In this document: in pieces, positions 1-14,000 of the stretch | How positions within the stretch are numbered: position 1 is the first letter of the stretch | Layout of the letters: each line of letters begins with the position of its first letter | From: Megalonaias nervosa | Taxonomy: Eukaryota > Mollusca > Bivalvia > Unionida > Unionidae | Reading direction: 5' to 3' | Assembly (NCBI GenBank): GCA_016617855.1 | Contig: JAECUM010000862.1 | Coordinates: forward strand, 186,001 to 250,000 | Length of the DNA: 64,000 bases | Program-made: the position numbers and the translations under genes | The notes under the pieces: generated by a model | What the model was told of the DNA's origin: nothing | The model's database searches: none | Seen by the model: the letters and a program-made list of their open reading frames with translations, nothing else

Positions 1-1534
1 ATTATATATTAAACAACAATATGAGTCCCTGTATCAATACAGGTTTGGGGGCTGGTTTATCGAATTACAAGAAGACATGATTTTACAGAAAATTCAGTCC
101 TTGTTTATACAACAAAATATAATTTTGAAGGTCTTTTGTCAGAATTTAAATCAACCCTTTTGAAGCTGTTTTTTAAATGATGGATGTTTAATCAAATCCT
201 CTGAAGGAGTTAGAGTGTTTGAAAAATATTGTTTGGGGTTTTATTGGTACAGATTAATTTAGGGTTAAACTTTTTTCGTTACAAGATAAGATTCTAATAC
301 TTTGCATTTATTGTTTTTTCGTACTGTGGTATGAAAAGTTTACTTTGTATCATATGCATATATATTGCTCTAGAATTCTTGAGATTTAAAGGTTTGAAAG
401 GAAACTAAACTAATTTATGTTCATTATGTTGTTTCCATGTAGCAACATAATGCAAGTCAGCAAAGTAAAGTTAGAATTTTTATTCCGTACATTGCAGTGA
501 CTTTGCATGCCAGTTTATAGGAATATAATCAAACTTGTTTGGTGTGACACATTTTATGGTTTTGTACATGATCATCTTTTCTGACTTAGATGGTTTGGAG
601 CATCATGAAATAGGAACATCTTTAGATTTTGAAAATGCAATCTAAAATGTTCTTTAATAACATTCAGTAACAGTCATGTCTGAACCTTGAAAAAATTAAT
701 TTCATCCTGGAAAATCCGTGGAAATTTATCTTTAGAAAAGTGGGGGAACCATGTTTGCTGCTTTTTTCCCGTATTTTCACAAAATTAAGTGAAACAACTT
801 TGTACAGCGCTTCTCGATTTCCACAACATACGTTTGGGGCCTACACAGTTGCATTATTATGCTAAATCTTCAGTAGCATAATATTAAGACTTTTCTTTCT
901 ATGAATGGAGTACTTTCCTTAATATATTTCTGCAAGTGTTTATGGAAACAAACAATCTAATAGAGTGGTACTTCCTAGACACAGCTATGTCCACCATTAT
1001 TTCTCCCTGACAGGTTCACTTCAGTTTCAAACAGCTGTTAAAATCTTAAGGTCACCAAGTCTATTTCTAAAACACAAATTGCTATTTACATACCATATTT
1101 GCTGGCTTATAAGACAATACTTTTTAACCAGAAAATCTTAGCTTCATCTTGTACTCCGAATCAACTTATATATGGATTTTAACATCTGAATCGCTTTATC
1201 GTATGTCACATAATTTTTTGTATTGAAAAATTCTCCAAAAGTATGAAAAATAATGTGTAAAATAATATTTCATTTTGGGGAAGAGGTCAAGTTTAAAAAT
1301 ATAGAAGGATTTTAAATAATTACATGATGGACAGTATTAAAAATGAACGTACATCAGATGTAATTGCGCTAAAGCAACATGCATTAGTAATATACATTGT
1401 TTTGTAATATACGTTGTTTAAATTTGATATATGTGTGTTAGAATTGACAAGTTAGAAGATGAATAACCATGACAAAGACATATTCCATGACAGTTTTTTT
1501 ATTGCACCTCATGATCAAATAAAAATTATGTCCC

Positions 1535-1588
<54 letters not shown>

Positions 1589-2832
1589 CGGTAATCTGTA
1601 TTGTTCACTTACTCGATGTCAGTTATCTTACAACTGTACAAAAGTGCAGTGTCATATTCCATTATAAATTAAAACCACTAGGTAAGCAGTTCCTTCTAGT
1701 TGTAGTTATTGTCCAAGAATTATGTGGCCATGTAGTGGTATTTACATGCTAATTAAATATGCTACAGCTGTAGTCTGGTTTTCTTAATCTAACACCTGTT
1801 TGAGGTGGACATAATTGAAATGATGCATAGATTATCCTTGAAATTAAGTGCCCCACAGCACAAAAATAAAAATAAAACTGGAAGTTCCCAGCTTATAAAG
1901 ACAGAAGAGTGAAGTTGAACCGTAATTGTGCCTATTGCTATCAAATAGAAATGCAGTCATTTTTTATATATTTTTTTTACAAACAGATAATGTTGATACT
2001 TTTTTTAAATATTTTTTTATGGTGTCCCAAAGCTTGTTAAGACGGTGATCTTTGGGATACAATATCAGTTATGGAAATAAGATTTCATAGCATATGTATT
2101 ATGCCAGAACTTTTATGTACAAACACTTTTCATGAAAACAAGTACTTGTGCCAAAGGTAGCTGACAAACCAATTTTAATTAGTTCAGTCAAATATTGTGT
2201 TTGTGTTAGAGATGATGGATGGAGGATGATACTGAGTGAAAATGATAACTGTTCAAAGAAGTTTCATCTTCAGTGTATTAAAAAGAAACATGCCTAACAG
2301 AACATGACTTAGTGACGAATGTCAAAACCGATTATTCTTCAAACGCTTTTTGAAACATGAAATTATATATTAACTATTGGCTTTTTAACTTCAATGATAA
2401 TCATTGATTGATTTCAGCCCATAAAAATTGAAAATCATTACATGTTCCTACTTGCTTGTGTATCCATTTGTGTATGCTTCTTTTTATTGATGGTTCTGTT
2501 TGTTTTTGAAAGAATAACAAAGAGGGTTGAAATTTCAGTGTTTTACTTAAAGGAAAAAGGGGAAACATCACACATTCGGTCTCGTGCGGTTGACATGCAC
2601 AACATAATTTTATGTATAATTATATCCTATGGCACAAAATGAGACGTGCCTTCATAATTATGAGGGTAGAACAATGTTGTTATCTGCCGGTTTGAGTGGC
2701 TGGGGGATGAAAATGGCGGATATGGAACTACATATTTTGTGACATCGTGTGAAAACAACAGATTGCTGGTAATCTGAAGTAGCATACAGTGATGTTTTTA
2801 ATATTTATGAAACCAGAAGTTAATGTAGTTTA
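1..2832. other. AT-rich non-coding stretch, no gene seen
   Basis: No coding exon or RNA gene is recognisable. It probably lies in an upstream intron of, or 5' to, the threonyl-tRNA synthetase gene whose exons start at 8014. A pure GA dinucleotide run lies at about 1537-1583. The 66-codon open frame at 2442-2642 has no supporting context. Confidence 0.5.
1537..1583. repeat. (GA)n microsatellite
   Basis: An uninterrupted run of GA dinucleotides, about 23 units. Confidence 0.95.
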
Positions 2833-3171
2833 ATTCCACACAGCATCGCAAATTTTATCCTATCTGTAACTCAAAATATTTTCAGGTCAGCGTAATTATA
2901 TGTAGCTAAAAGTACATAACAAATTTAAAATACTTTGTGTGAAACAAATTAGGTACTTTTAGTTACATTTAATGATCCAGACTGGAAAGGTTACTGAATT
3001 ACAGATAGGATAAAATTTCAGGTCAGCGTAATTATATGTAGCTAAAAGTACATAACAAATTTAAAATACTTTGTGTGAAACAAATTAGGTACTTTTAGTT
3101 ACATTTAATGATCCAGACTGGAAAGGTTACTGAGTTACAGATAGGATAAAATTTGCTATGCTGTGTGGAAT
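2833..3171. mobile_element. MITE-like non-autonomous DNA transposon with an internal tandem duplication
   Basis: The two ends are inverted repeats of about 40 bp with one mismatch near the middle; the left end begins ATTCCACACAGCAT and the right end finishes with its complement. Between them a segment of about 134 bp (starting CAGGTCAGCG at 2885 and again at 3019) is present twice in tandem, almost identical. The inner part of the terminal repeat (a stretch reading ACAGATAGGATAAAAT) also occurs at the junction of the two copies. No coding capacity and no obvious target-site duplication were found. Superfamily not assigned. Confidence 0.75.
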
Positions 3172-4880
3172 GAAGTGAAAAAGACCATGCCAAGGTGTTG
3201 ATCTGGCCTCGGCTTATACTCAGCATTGACTTATATATGGATGAAGAATGGAAAATTTACCAAATTCACTCATTCTCTGCATCGACTTATAGGGTGGCAG
3301 ATACGGTACAATTGTTTAAGTTTTGAAACACAAATTTGTATGTTTTTTATCAAATGATTACTTGCAGAAATTGGCCAGTGATAGTTGCTATAATCAGAGA
3401 CATATATAATACATCTCTGCTATAGCTTACTCAGGAAAGGGTTAATGGCCAGTTAGCTATCAAAACACATACCTGTGAATGTGCAAAGAGTTTGTTTGTT
3501 GGCACAACTGAAATCAACATTAGCTATTTGATGGTTTAATGCCTACATTTTGCCTTGAGCTACAACACATCACTGGAAATAACTGGCTATGGTGAGGGAG
3601 CATCTCAAAATGTACAGTCACTCAATGTACATCTAAAAACATGACAGGGCGATGTTGTTTTCGCTTTCCTAACAGAAAAAGGCAAAGTTTTCAACTTTTA
3701 GATGACTTGGTCACCTGCTTTGCTTGGTAGCATGAACCTTGGAAAGCATTAGCCGATGTGTTGAAAATGTCACCAAATTCAAGGCATGGGGGTCCCCAAA
3801 ATATTATTGTTAGAATCATCCCTGATTTTCTTTTCACCATATTTGTGAAACTATTCATGTTTATTTATCAAATCTAACCAAGTTAAATCAGATCACTTTA
3901 TTTTCAATATTATAGGCCTCTGGCCCATAATACAAAGTTCTATTTATGATATCACAATTGGAATGCCGCATTTTCTTTAATAGAGGTGAAATGTAGATTC
4001 TTTATTAACTTTTACACTAATTTATACACTTATTTCTGAATAGTAACATTTTCACAATTTTATTCAGATGGAGATAAAAGAGCCTCTCTCCTAGCAAAGA
4101 GAAGTATGATATCCAAGTGACAAAATAACAAATTAAAAATACCTGACAATGCACAAAAGCACAAGATCCAGGTAACAAAGTGACTGACAAACAGTTCACA
4201 ACAGTATGAGACCCAAATGACAAAGTACAGTTCATAAAAGTATGAGCCAAGTGACCAAGTAACTGACAAAATAATGACAATTCAGAAACTTGTGGTGAGA
4301 TTACTGTATTTACAGTATATATTGGAACATGATAAAATTATTTTTTTCCTTTCACAGAACTTACGGCAAAACTTCTTTTCTTCTAGGTTATGTGTCCCAA
4401 GACTTAAGAAACAAAAAAAATGTATGTTGAATTTGCCCCCCCTGCACGATGCAGTAACATAGATAAATAAAACTCTTATTTTATAATAAAATGTAAGAAA
4501 CAAACCTTATATTCCTCTCTATTTGTCATGAAAAATTTATTAAAGAAAACAATATATCCACTAACTCCATATATGTTGCGTATACATCCATACTGCAGTG
4601 TGTATTGCTTATGTCAGATAACAAATTACACATTGTTCATTGACATGAATATATAAAAATGAATCGTGTTTGGTTGTACTCCAAGATTTGAATATGTTAT
4701 CAGACTGAAAACTGGATCCAGCAAAATCGGAAAGGGGGGAGGGAATATCAACTGATTGCTTGAGGCACCTGCCATTCAATTATGACACGGTTTAAGGTGC
4801 AAAATAACCAAGATTGTATTATATCCAGGTTAAGTATATGACAGTATCTCACAAATAAAAATCATTATTTGAAAATACAT
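3172..4880. other. non-coding stretch, nothing recognised
   Basis: AT-rich sequence without a supported gene. Short overlapping open frames at 4017-4503 on both strands have no domain or splice context. Confidence 0.5.
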
Positions 4881-4883
4881 TCA

Positions 4884-6115
4884 TTTTGAGTCCAAATGCT
4901 TTTTGCTGGCATGGGTTACAAAAAGTATTATTAAAGCAAGTTACTGCTGTGCATTATTTATCCTGCAGACATCAATGTCCATTTGTATCAGTTATAATTA
5001 CAGATGGCAAACAAATAGAAGCCCTGGTGGTGAATAAACACAACTGGCAGAGATTCAATATACTCATTTTTGAACTTACTTACAGGATATCAAATACAAA
5101 GGCTATTTTATTACAAAGCAAGATGACCTTGGAAGATGTCTAGGGATTCTTTTAAGCATGCTAAAAAAACATTTTTAACAAGTCAGCCGACATAGGGAAG
5201 TCAACTATGGTTCCTTTTTTACCAGTATTCTTGGGAAATTTTGAAAATAAATTGAAACAATGGAACAGTTTTTAAGGCAACACAATCTAGTGCTTTGTAC
5301 ATGGACATTGATGATTGGCGTTTCCGAGAAGATTTGGAGGAGCAAATAAATCATTTGATGAATTTGTGAAGGCCAGAAGAGGAGATGATTTCACAGACAA
5401 GATGATCATTAACATGGATGAAACTCCGGTGTACTTTGCTGTCATTCCTGGACAGTCTTTGGTGCACTGAAAGTATCGATCGCATGTGAGTGCAAATGAC
5501 AGTCTTTATACTAGCATGGGTTACAAAAAATATTATTAAAGCAAGTTATTGCTGTGTATATTATTTACCCTGTAGACATCAATGCCTGTTTGTATCAATT
5601 ATGATTACAGATGGCAAGCAAATGGAAGCCCAGTTGGTGAATAAACACAACTGGCAGAGATACAATAAACTCATTGTTTTAACTTACCAACAGGATATCA
5701 GATACAAAGGTTATATTTAATTACAAAGCAAGCCGATCTTGAAAGATGACTTTTGTTTTAATACCAAGTCAGCTGATATAGGAAAGTTGTGTAGGCCAGA
5801 AGAGAAGATGATGATTTCACTAATGATATCATATTAACATGGATGAAACTTTGGTGTACTCTGATCTCATTCCAGGATGGACTGTTGATAAGATGGAGGT
5901 TAAAAGTGTGAGAATTTGCACAACTGGTGCAGATAAAAGAAAATCTTACTTTACTCTCTGTAGTTTCCACTTCAGAAGATGTGTTGTCTCCAATGACAAT
6001 TTTTCATGGCTTGAGGAAGCTAAAAATATGCAACGAAAGTATGGATTGTATGTCTGCAGGAGAATGGTTGGGTTGATGAGAAGATGCTGCAGTGGTTTAA
6101 AGTGTTTTATCTCAA
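4884..6115 (+). pseudogene. pogo/Tigger-type (DDE_1) transposase relic, partly duplicated
   Basis: Two degenerate tandem segments share the same order of sequence. A block at about 4900-5140 is repeated at about 5510-5750 (shared peptides such as NKHNWQR). Each is followed by a copy of the DDE_1 motif NMDET: once at about 5413-5450 (NMDETPVYF) and once at about 5835-5880 (NMDETLVYSDLIPG). Further downstream, around 6050-6100 in another frame, lies a tract of the type ENGWVDEKMLQWF, matching the region that follows in this transposase family. Stops and frameshifts separate all the parts. The two copies are offset by about 605 bp at their left ends and about 418 bp at the motif, so the duplication was followed by deletion. 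It is not functional. Confidence 0.7.
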
Positions 6116-8013
6116 GTACACACTTTGATATTCTTTTTTTAAATTTAGGTTTAAGTGTATTTTCTGATATATAATTTTTGAATGATTTAAAAGGCACTCT
6201 ACAACTTAAGACTTAAAAAAAACAACCTGTCGCAGAACATACAGTGCACAAAAAAATTAGTTTAAAAGTTAATTTATGGTGTTCTAACAAATATGGTGTC
6301 TCAATATATACAGTAAATAAGGTCGACTTTTGTAAGTGGCGTTCTGAATACACAGTTTGTGTAATCTCGTTAGAGGGTGGCCACAACTGAACATGTGTCA
6401 TGTGCATGGCATGATTACAAGCTATCTTTGGGCTTGTAAACTTTTCTGGATTTCCCCTCAAATGCTAAGTATATGTTCTTGGATGCATGCATTTGAAATC
6501 ACCCAAGCAACCTCAGGTTATCCCAATACCATCACTCTCATTATATTCTGCCTTCTTTGTTATCATTCACTGTTTGAGAGGTGATACAAGTTCTTTGCCC
6601 TAGTAAAAAATTTATGAACAATATTCTTGTTGGGGTGAGATGAACCATGAGGAGATTGTTTGCTTATCATGATCTGTCTTTTCCAAAGTTGCACAGAGTT
6701 GGCAGTTGCACAGAACTAGCAACCACAGTTCACTAAATATGGGACTCTCTGGGGTATAGAATTCATGTCAGATCCACAGCTTGATCAAGTGAGTTGTCAT
6801 CTGTGAAAACAAAACAGGGGCAGCCTTACAAGCTAGAGCTTTAGGTCCTGTGTGATCTACCATGTAAGAAAAGTTTGGACTTTTTGAGGGAATGCAGTTT
6901 ACATAAAAAACTTGACTTCTGTTGGATTTCACTTGTTTAACCTTTATCTTTTATTTTCCTTTTACAGTATTTTAAGATCTTTGTCTTTTATATTTTATCT
7001 TGTTGTAGTTCATGTTACCACTTATTTGGAAGGGATTATCTTTCTTAAGTTTTTGTACAATTCTTTATTTTTACATATTTTTAACTTTACTCTTTATTAG
7101 CACCATATAACCATTATTGTGCTGAGAAGCTGTGAAAATTACAAAAGCGATCTGGCTTACAAAAGAGAAAAACAAATCAAATCAAAGCTTTTATTGCATT
7201 ACACAATGTATACAGAAAACATAAAATATAATACAAATAACTATTTGTCCAGCTTTGCTTGAAAATGGAAGCATTATGCTTGAAATAGTAAATGCCAACA
7301 GTGGTCATTTTTCTTTTTCCCTTTTTTTGTTAAATATTCACTTGTCAATTAAAGAACTGGTTAATCAGTCACAGGATAATAACTACCTGATTCAAGCACA
7401 TTAATAATGTGATACCTTGTGTAAGGATGCCTACAGTAACAACCAATGATATTTTTGTTACCCGAATCAAGCCATTAAACAAAATGAAACGAGGATAAAT
7501 AATCATCCAATAAATTTTGATACAAAAGAGCTGAACATCACAACTAGTCTAATGAAAATCATCCTGACATTGCACATTAGATATACATGTGATCCCCCAT
7601 GGCAGACCTTACTTTTGGATATAGACACTGTCAACTAGCTGCACAATCTTTCATGGCAAGCGAGAGGATGATAAAATAATTATAGTTATTGGTAAGTTTG
7701 TGGTCACATTAAATATTTCTTCAAGTAAGCACGAGTATTCTCTGAGATAATTAGGTACCTATTTATAACCAAATAAAGTGAACTTGGTAATTACTGGCAA
7801 ACACAATGCATGTTTTTCTTCAAAATGAGACACAAAGTCCTTTCATATTGTGTTCAGTGCCCTAAGATCATTGAAAAAATGTTGTAAACCATTGCTATTT
7901 ACATGGCATTAATAATTTATCTGAGAGAAAAAATGTTGGTGTCAGACAACAAACAAGGTCAGAAAACATACAGAAAATGTACAGTATTATAACTGTTTGC
8001 TTTTTCTTTTCAG
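6116..8013. other. intronic or intergenic AT-rich DNA, nothing recognised
   Basis: No exon or repeat family could be assigned. It directly precedes the splice acceptor of the threonyl-tRNA synthetase exon at 8014. Confidence 0.5.
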
Positions 8014-11000
8014 TGGTGAAGAGGGTGCTGAGAAGAAGCGTCCTGTTATGATACATAGGGCTATTCTGGGATCATTGGAGAGAATGATTGCCATTCTGAC
8101 AGAGAACTTTGGAGGAAAATGGTAAGTAATAAGGTGCAGACTTTTATACATGGTTTCCTAAGTGCATTTATTTGCCAAAGCAAGGGAGATGAGTTCAAGC
8201 ACAAGGTATGTCAATCTTTTCTACATGTTTAGACAACCCATTTGTTACTCAGTTGTTTGCAAAATAGATAAACTATTTAATAATTATGTCCAAAAAAGGA
8301 ACTTTCACAAAGACTAAAAAAAGGCCTTCAACAGAGGTAAAAGTTTAGTACAGTCAGGGTCACAAAATCAAACATCGGACCATGTCCATACAAAAATAAT
8401 GTTTGTAACATTGCTTTTCCTTGAGAGAAATGAAAGCTTTGGATGAAATTAGTATGGGTCTGTACATGTATTCTGAGGTATACAATGTTTACTCCATTTC
8501 TGAGATCAGAACTTAAAAAGTGAAAGGGATGTTTGGTGGCATTGTTGGGATAATGAGCATCAGAGATGAGGATTCTGCAAAACATAGTTTTTCCTTTTGA
8601 ATACATCACATTAACATTGGGGAAAATCATGCTACATTTATTCTGACCTTGTTGATGCATGTTGGTTGTTAATCACAGGTACCACATACATATTTCTGCT
8701 TGTTTAACCCTTAAAGTGCTAGTTGCTACATATGTTGTGCTGCAGATAGAGATCTCGTACTGCTTGTCACAACTTAAGTTGTTTTTCAAGTAAGCAACTG
8801 TTTATACATCCTGGTTCTTTGGCTTGACATGAATGGTTGTGAACTTGATTGATACATTGGGCCCTGGAACAAGCATTATGTCGTTGTTTTAACCTTGTAT
8901 TCAGTGAAGAAGTTCTACAAATGCATGTTTATAATAGGAACTACCTAGAAAACTCAAAATGCCCAACTTCTTATGATGACAATTTGATCGGCAAATCCTG
9001 ACTGATGATAGTGATGATGAGTGGTTTTGAAGTATATGAGATTCTGATAATGCTTGGAAAGTGTTACTGGAAATGCAAAAGAGTGATTTTGAGCCCACAA
9101 ATGATGCTGAACACAAGTATGTTGTGCATGCTTTGTGGACCAAAACTGACTGGTTTTTCACAATGTATAAATGGAGAAGAATATCAAGCTTATAGAGTCT
9201 TTATGGCTGTTTTTTTATTAGGATTTCTTGCATCTAATTATAGATCAAATGAATATGCACAGCAGAGAATAAATGGGGCACATTTTATTGACAACAGCTG
9301 CATGAGAAAATGGAAGTCTGTCACAGCTGTGGAATTGTGATCTCAATGCCATACTTAAGTATAAAAAAAAAAAAAAAAAAAAATTTTCATGGGATATACT
9401 CCTAATATTCTAAGGAAGTAAAACTGGAAGAGGTAATGAATATGACAGGTGATTGTCTTTGTAAGTTCATAATTGAACAGACTTGTTGAAGCTTTATGAA
9501 CATTTATTGCAGACTTTAGGGGTGTAATCTTGTGTTCTTTGACTGATCCTGATAAACTGTTACCTATTCTACATCTGAGATTTTCACAGCTTGGATATTA
9601 AGTTGTAACAGATATACATATATTTGAGTTGATCCACAAAAGAATGGAGGTTTTTTTTGTGGACATAGTTGAACTTTGTCATTAAGAAAGATACAGAAAT
9701 GCAAAGGTAATTTGTACATTAACTTGTATTTGCACTTGTAATCGCAAGTGTGATAATATGTGAGTTGTTGCTTATAATAAAGTTGAGACACCCATAATTA
9801 TTTTTCATACAGGGTTATTAAGTACAATAATTAAAATACAGTCTCTTTAAAAGCAGAGTGCAATTTTCATTTCTTTTCTGAAGCAATTCAGCATTGCAGG
9901 ATCTTGTGCTACAAAACTGTACAGCGCTTTTAGGGTTAATAATGAGTGTTGTTATTATCAATTTGTTTCCATTTTCGTCTTAATTTCCTTATTTTGTCTT
10001 TCTTTCTCTTTATTTTAATTTCAATTAAACATGAACATGAAATAAACTGAATGCAGGAAGTGAGTAAGAACACCCATGAGGTGTGCCTCACATGTACTAA
10101 ATGTTCTTTGTCTTCTGTGACATTAGATAAGAACATCGCAATGGTGAACATGACTACCCCACTGTTCTACAAATTGTACAAGTGTTTCATGTCACTTTTA
10201 AAAATGTGGACAGAGATCATACCTAGGAATCAGATTTGAAGACCATTAACAAGCCAGAACAACAAGGTTATTAACAGTCACTTTTTTAATTATTGAGCCA
10301 ATCAACAACTTGGGCATGTATGACATCTCTACAGTACAGATGTCCTCCTAGGACCATGTGACGTTGACATGACCTCCATTCAATTATTTTGTTTGTCTGC
10401 TTTGACCAAATTAGTTGTTGACACGAACTTGGCAATAACCTTGATTTATGATTGGAGAAAGTAGACGCATATACTCTTCATATAGCACAGGCCAGCAAAA
10501 GAATTAAAAACTACAAAAATTGTCATTAACCAAATGACTCAAATAAAACTATATTATAAAAATAATATATAGATATCTGTAATAGGAGGCAGTTTAATAA
10601 AGGGGATAAGAAACAAATTTTCTCATTGCCCAAGCCTCCTAACAATTGCCATTGCCTTGTCATCCTGACTGCTCCAAGACAGTCTTCTGGTTGGTGCCAG
10701 ATTCCTTCTTTTTACTCAGCATGGGATTGACCTCTAGGCAATCCAATTTGTTTCAGAGGGGTTTCAGATTTCATTTATCCAGCCCCCTCCCCTCTTATCT
10801 TCTCCTTTCATGACAAATGTCCCATCAGATGTGGAAAAAGTCAAAATTATATGGAAGGAGATTATCATTATTCTACAGATGGGCAGTGGAGATTGTTCAG
10901 AATCCGAACTCTCCCTGGTTTTATTTAATTCTCTTTTTAGTGTTGATGGCCAATGGAAAGCTCAGACAAATCATTGACACTGTAGTACCTTAGTTCAAGA

Positions 11001-14000
11001 TGGAAATGGCTCGATCAATCATACTTTCCATCAAAAGGAATAAATTTGCAACAAGTTTATACTATTCCCACATCACTATTGATCCAGCTGTGTGCAAGAT
11101 CCTTTAGTTTGCCTACCAAGAAAAATATTGGTTGCATGTGCTCCCCTTTTGGTCTTGACACATGTCCATGGGCTTTCACAAAAATTATCAAAGTGTTCTG
11201 GTTGACACTGTCAGCATTAAGTGATTCTCTTTTCTGGTCATCTCAGTCACAAGGTCATGATAATCACTGAAGTAGTAATATTCCTGTATCATTGGTACAA
11301 CAAATATTGGTTCACAGCAGGGATCCCTCTGGAAAAGCTCCAAAAGAAAATTAAGGTTTGTATGGATGTCAGTTTGTGCAGTTGGGGAGCCCACTTGTTG
11401 CCATGCTTTGAAACTGTCAGTGGGAAGTGGGGTCGGGAGGATTGCCTCTTGATGTCTTTTAAAAATGAAGACCTATGGCCACCCCCACAGATGGGACAGG
11501 TATTGGGTCAGTTATCTAATGATAGGTATGCCATGGGAAATCATAGCAAAACTGAATTTACTCAACAGCCATGGTCACAGGTATTTCATCCCTGTCTGGA
11601 CCAGCTTGTCCTTCATGCCTTGCTCTTGTTGCAAGAACTGGGTGAAGAAAGGAATTCTGGCTTTCAATTGTGGAGAGAATCTCGTGATCTAGAAGGTATA
11701 CAAAGGAAAGTGGCACATAATCAGGGACTGGTGCAGAGCCAACATCATCATCCCTTCGAATGCCATAATCCCACAGCTGGCTCGTTTCCTTCTCAAGGAG
11801 AAAATATTAGCCCCAGTTACTATCAAAGGCTACTGCTCCATGATTTCCAAAACTTTTAGGCATCATGGCAGAGTGGATATTGATCATGATCTATGAGACC
11901 TACTAGCAAGTTTTGACTCAAATAGACCAAAATGAACCCTGTTTCCAAAATAGAATCTCTCATAGGTCCTGACATGGCTCAGTTCAAATCACTTCGTTTT
12001 TTTAGCCAGAACCGTGGTGAAGCTACTGTTAAACAAAACATGCATTCTGATATCATTGTCTTCAGTATGCCAGGTGAACAACTTGCATGCCCTTGTGGTG
12101 GATCTGAACCATTTCTTGGTCAGATTGGTTCCATGGTCCTAATGATGCAACCGGGCTTTATAACCAAGAATAGGCTGCTATCAGCAGGCAGTCAGAGAGT
12201 TGTCATATGCTCAATAGATAAATTGAGAGAAGCAGTTATGCAAGACCAAGTCCATGCCCTCAGACATTGCTTAAAGCTGAAAGAGAAAAGTTGGGGTACA
12301 AGAAAGCGACTCTTTCTCCTGGTGAAGGCTGAAAAAGAGGATATCACACCTCAGGCCCTATTATCATAGCTGAAGTGGTTATACACTCAAAATGTAATGT
12401 TTCAATCTGAGTCATAATAGAAGCTGTTGGCTGGCATGCCCAGACAACCTTCTTGAGTATTTATCTCTGGGATTTATCTTTGCAGAAACAAGATTTGAAT
12501 TTGCTTTGATCCAGTGGCTGCTGCCCACCTGTCCACCAGATCAATTTGACATCTGCACAACCTCACAGGAAATATTTGGCACATTAACTGAATTTACCTG
12601 AAAAATTCATCAGTAATAAGAGGTGAATAATTATCTTTTTTGACCAGACATTGTTATGGGCCACGTAACCACTGGTTGTGCTGCTCTCAAGTTATGAGAG
12701 AAAGCTGTCCTTCATATAGGTCATCCATAGCTGCCAACCCTCATGAATTTAGCATGAATTTCACAACTTTTTCAGCGATTCCCGGATTCACTCCGCATGC
12801 AGAAAATCATGAATTTCCCAGTTCTCAATTATTTTAAATCTTGAATAAAAATAACTGATTTCCCGTTAAGTGCTAGTCGTGATATCGGCAGTTGCCGAAA
12901 CGGTCCGGTATTGCTGGTTGCGATATTAGTAGACCTATAGCTGATTGATACAGTTGGCCCAGTAGCAAGCATTTTAGCGTATTTTAATCTATATGTATAA
13001 GAGTAGTTTTACAGATGCTTTTGAGAGAAACTGGGGTCTAACAGGAATTTTGCTCCGCGCATGCGCTGCCAACACTGATTTGAATTACCTTTCGGCATCG
13101 ATATTGAAAATGTCTTCACCACCAAAGAAAAGAAATGTATTGCACAAAAAGTGAAGTTAAGTTTGGAATATACCAAAAATTGGCTGTGCATTCAACCATC
13201 AAACAACGATATACATCATGCTTTTGCACACAGTGTGCCACAAATTTTAGCATTGGGCATGGTGTCAGAGATGAAGTAAGGAAGCACATTGGTAGCAAAA
13301 AGCACATAGAGGTTGGGAAAATTAAGAACTCCAGCAGATTTCGGCTCTGGAATGTATTAAGCCATCAATGGAAGACCTGCAAGCTACCAACGCTGAAGCA
13401 TTGTTTGTGAGTTTTCTTGTTGAACACAATCTACCTTTATCAGCTGGATCCCATGTTAAACATTTGTTCCGACAAATATTCCCAGACTCGAAGATCGCTT
13501 CACGAATTCATGTCAGAATTTACTAATTTTTATCCCTATTTTCACTAATTATGAGCCTGTAGGGTTGGCAGCTATGGGTCATCAATCATTTTTCCCCTGA
13601 AGGGTGTCCATGGTAAAGGTAGTATGCTTGGCATTCCCTCTTATTACCTGTCAGTGTGATTGGGGATTGTATGCAAAGGAGAAAGGAAAAAATGTATGCA
13701 ATAGAGAAGTAATTTTTTAAGTAAATTATATTTCTGAGAATGCATTCCTGATCACATCATGATAAACCCTCCCAATCACTCTGCAGATTCAAGCACCTTA
13801 TTCAGTGTATCAGTTACCTTAAAACTGGCACTACCATGTGGTGGCGGGGCCCCAAGTGGCCGAGTGGTCTAAAGCTCTCGCCGTTACGGATCACTGCCGT
13901 CTCATCGCTGTCTGCATGGGGTCGAGTCTCAGGTTTGGCTAATGTGGGCATGTGAGAAAGCTTGACAGTAACTTCTCGTGGGTCGGTGGTTCTTTCCGGG

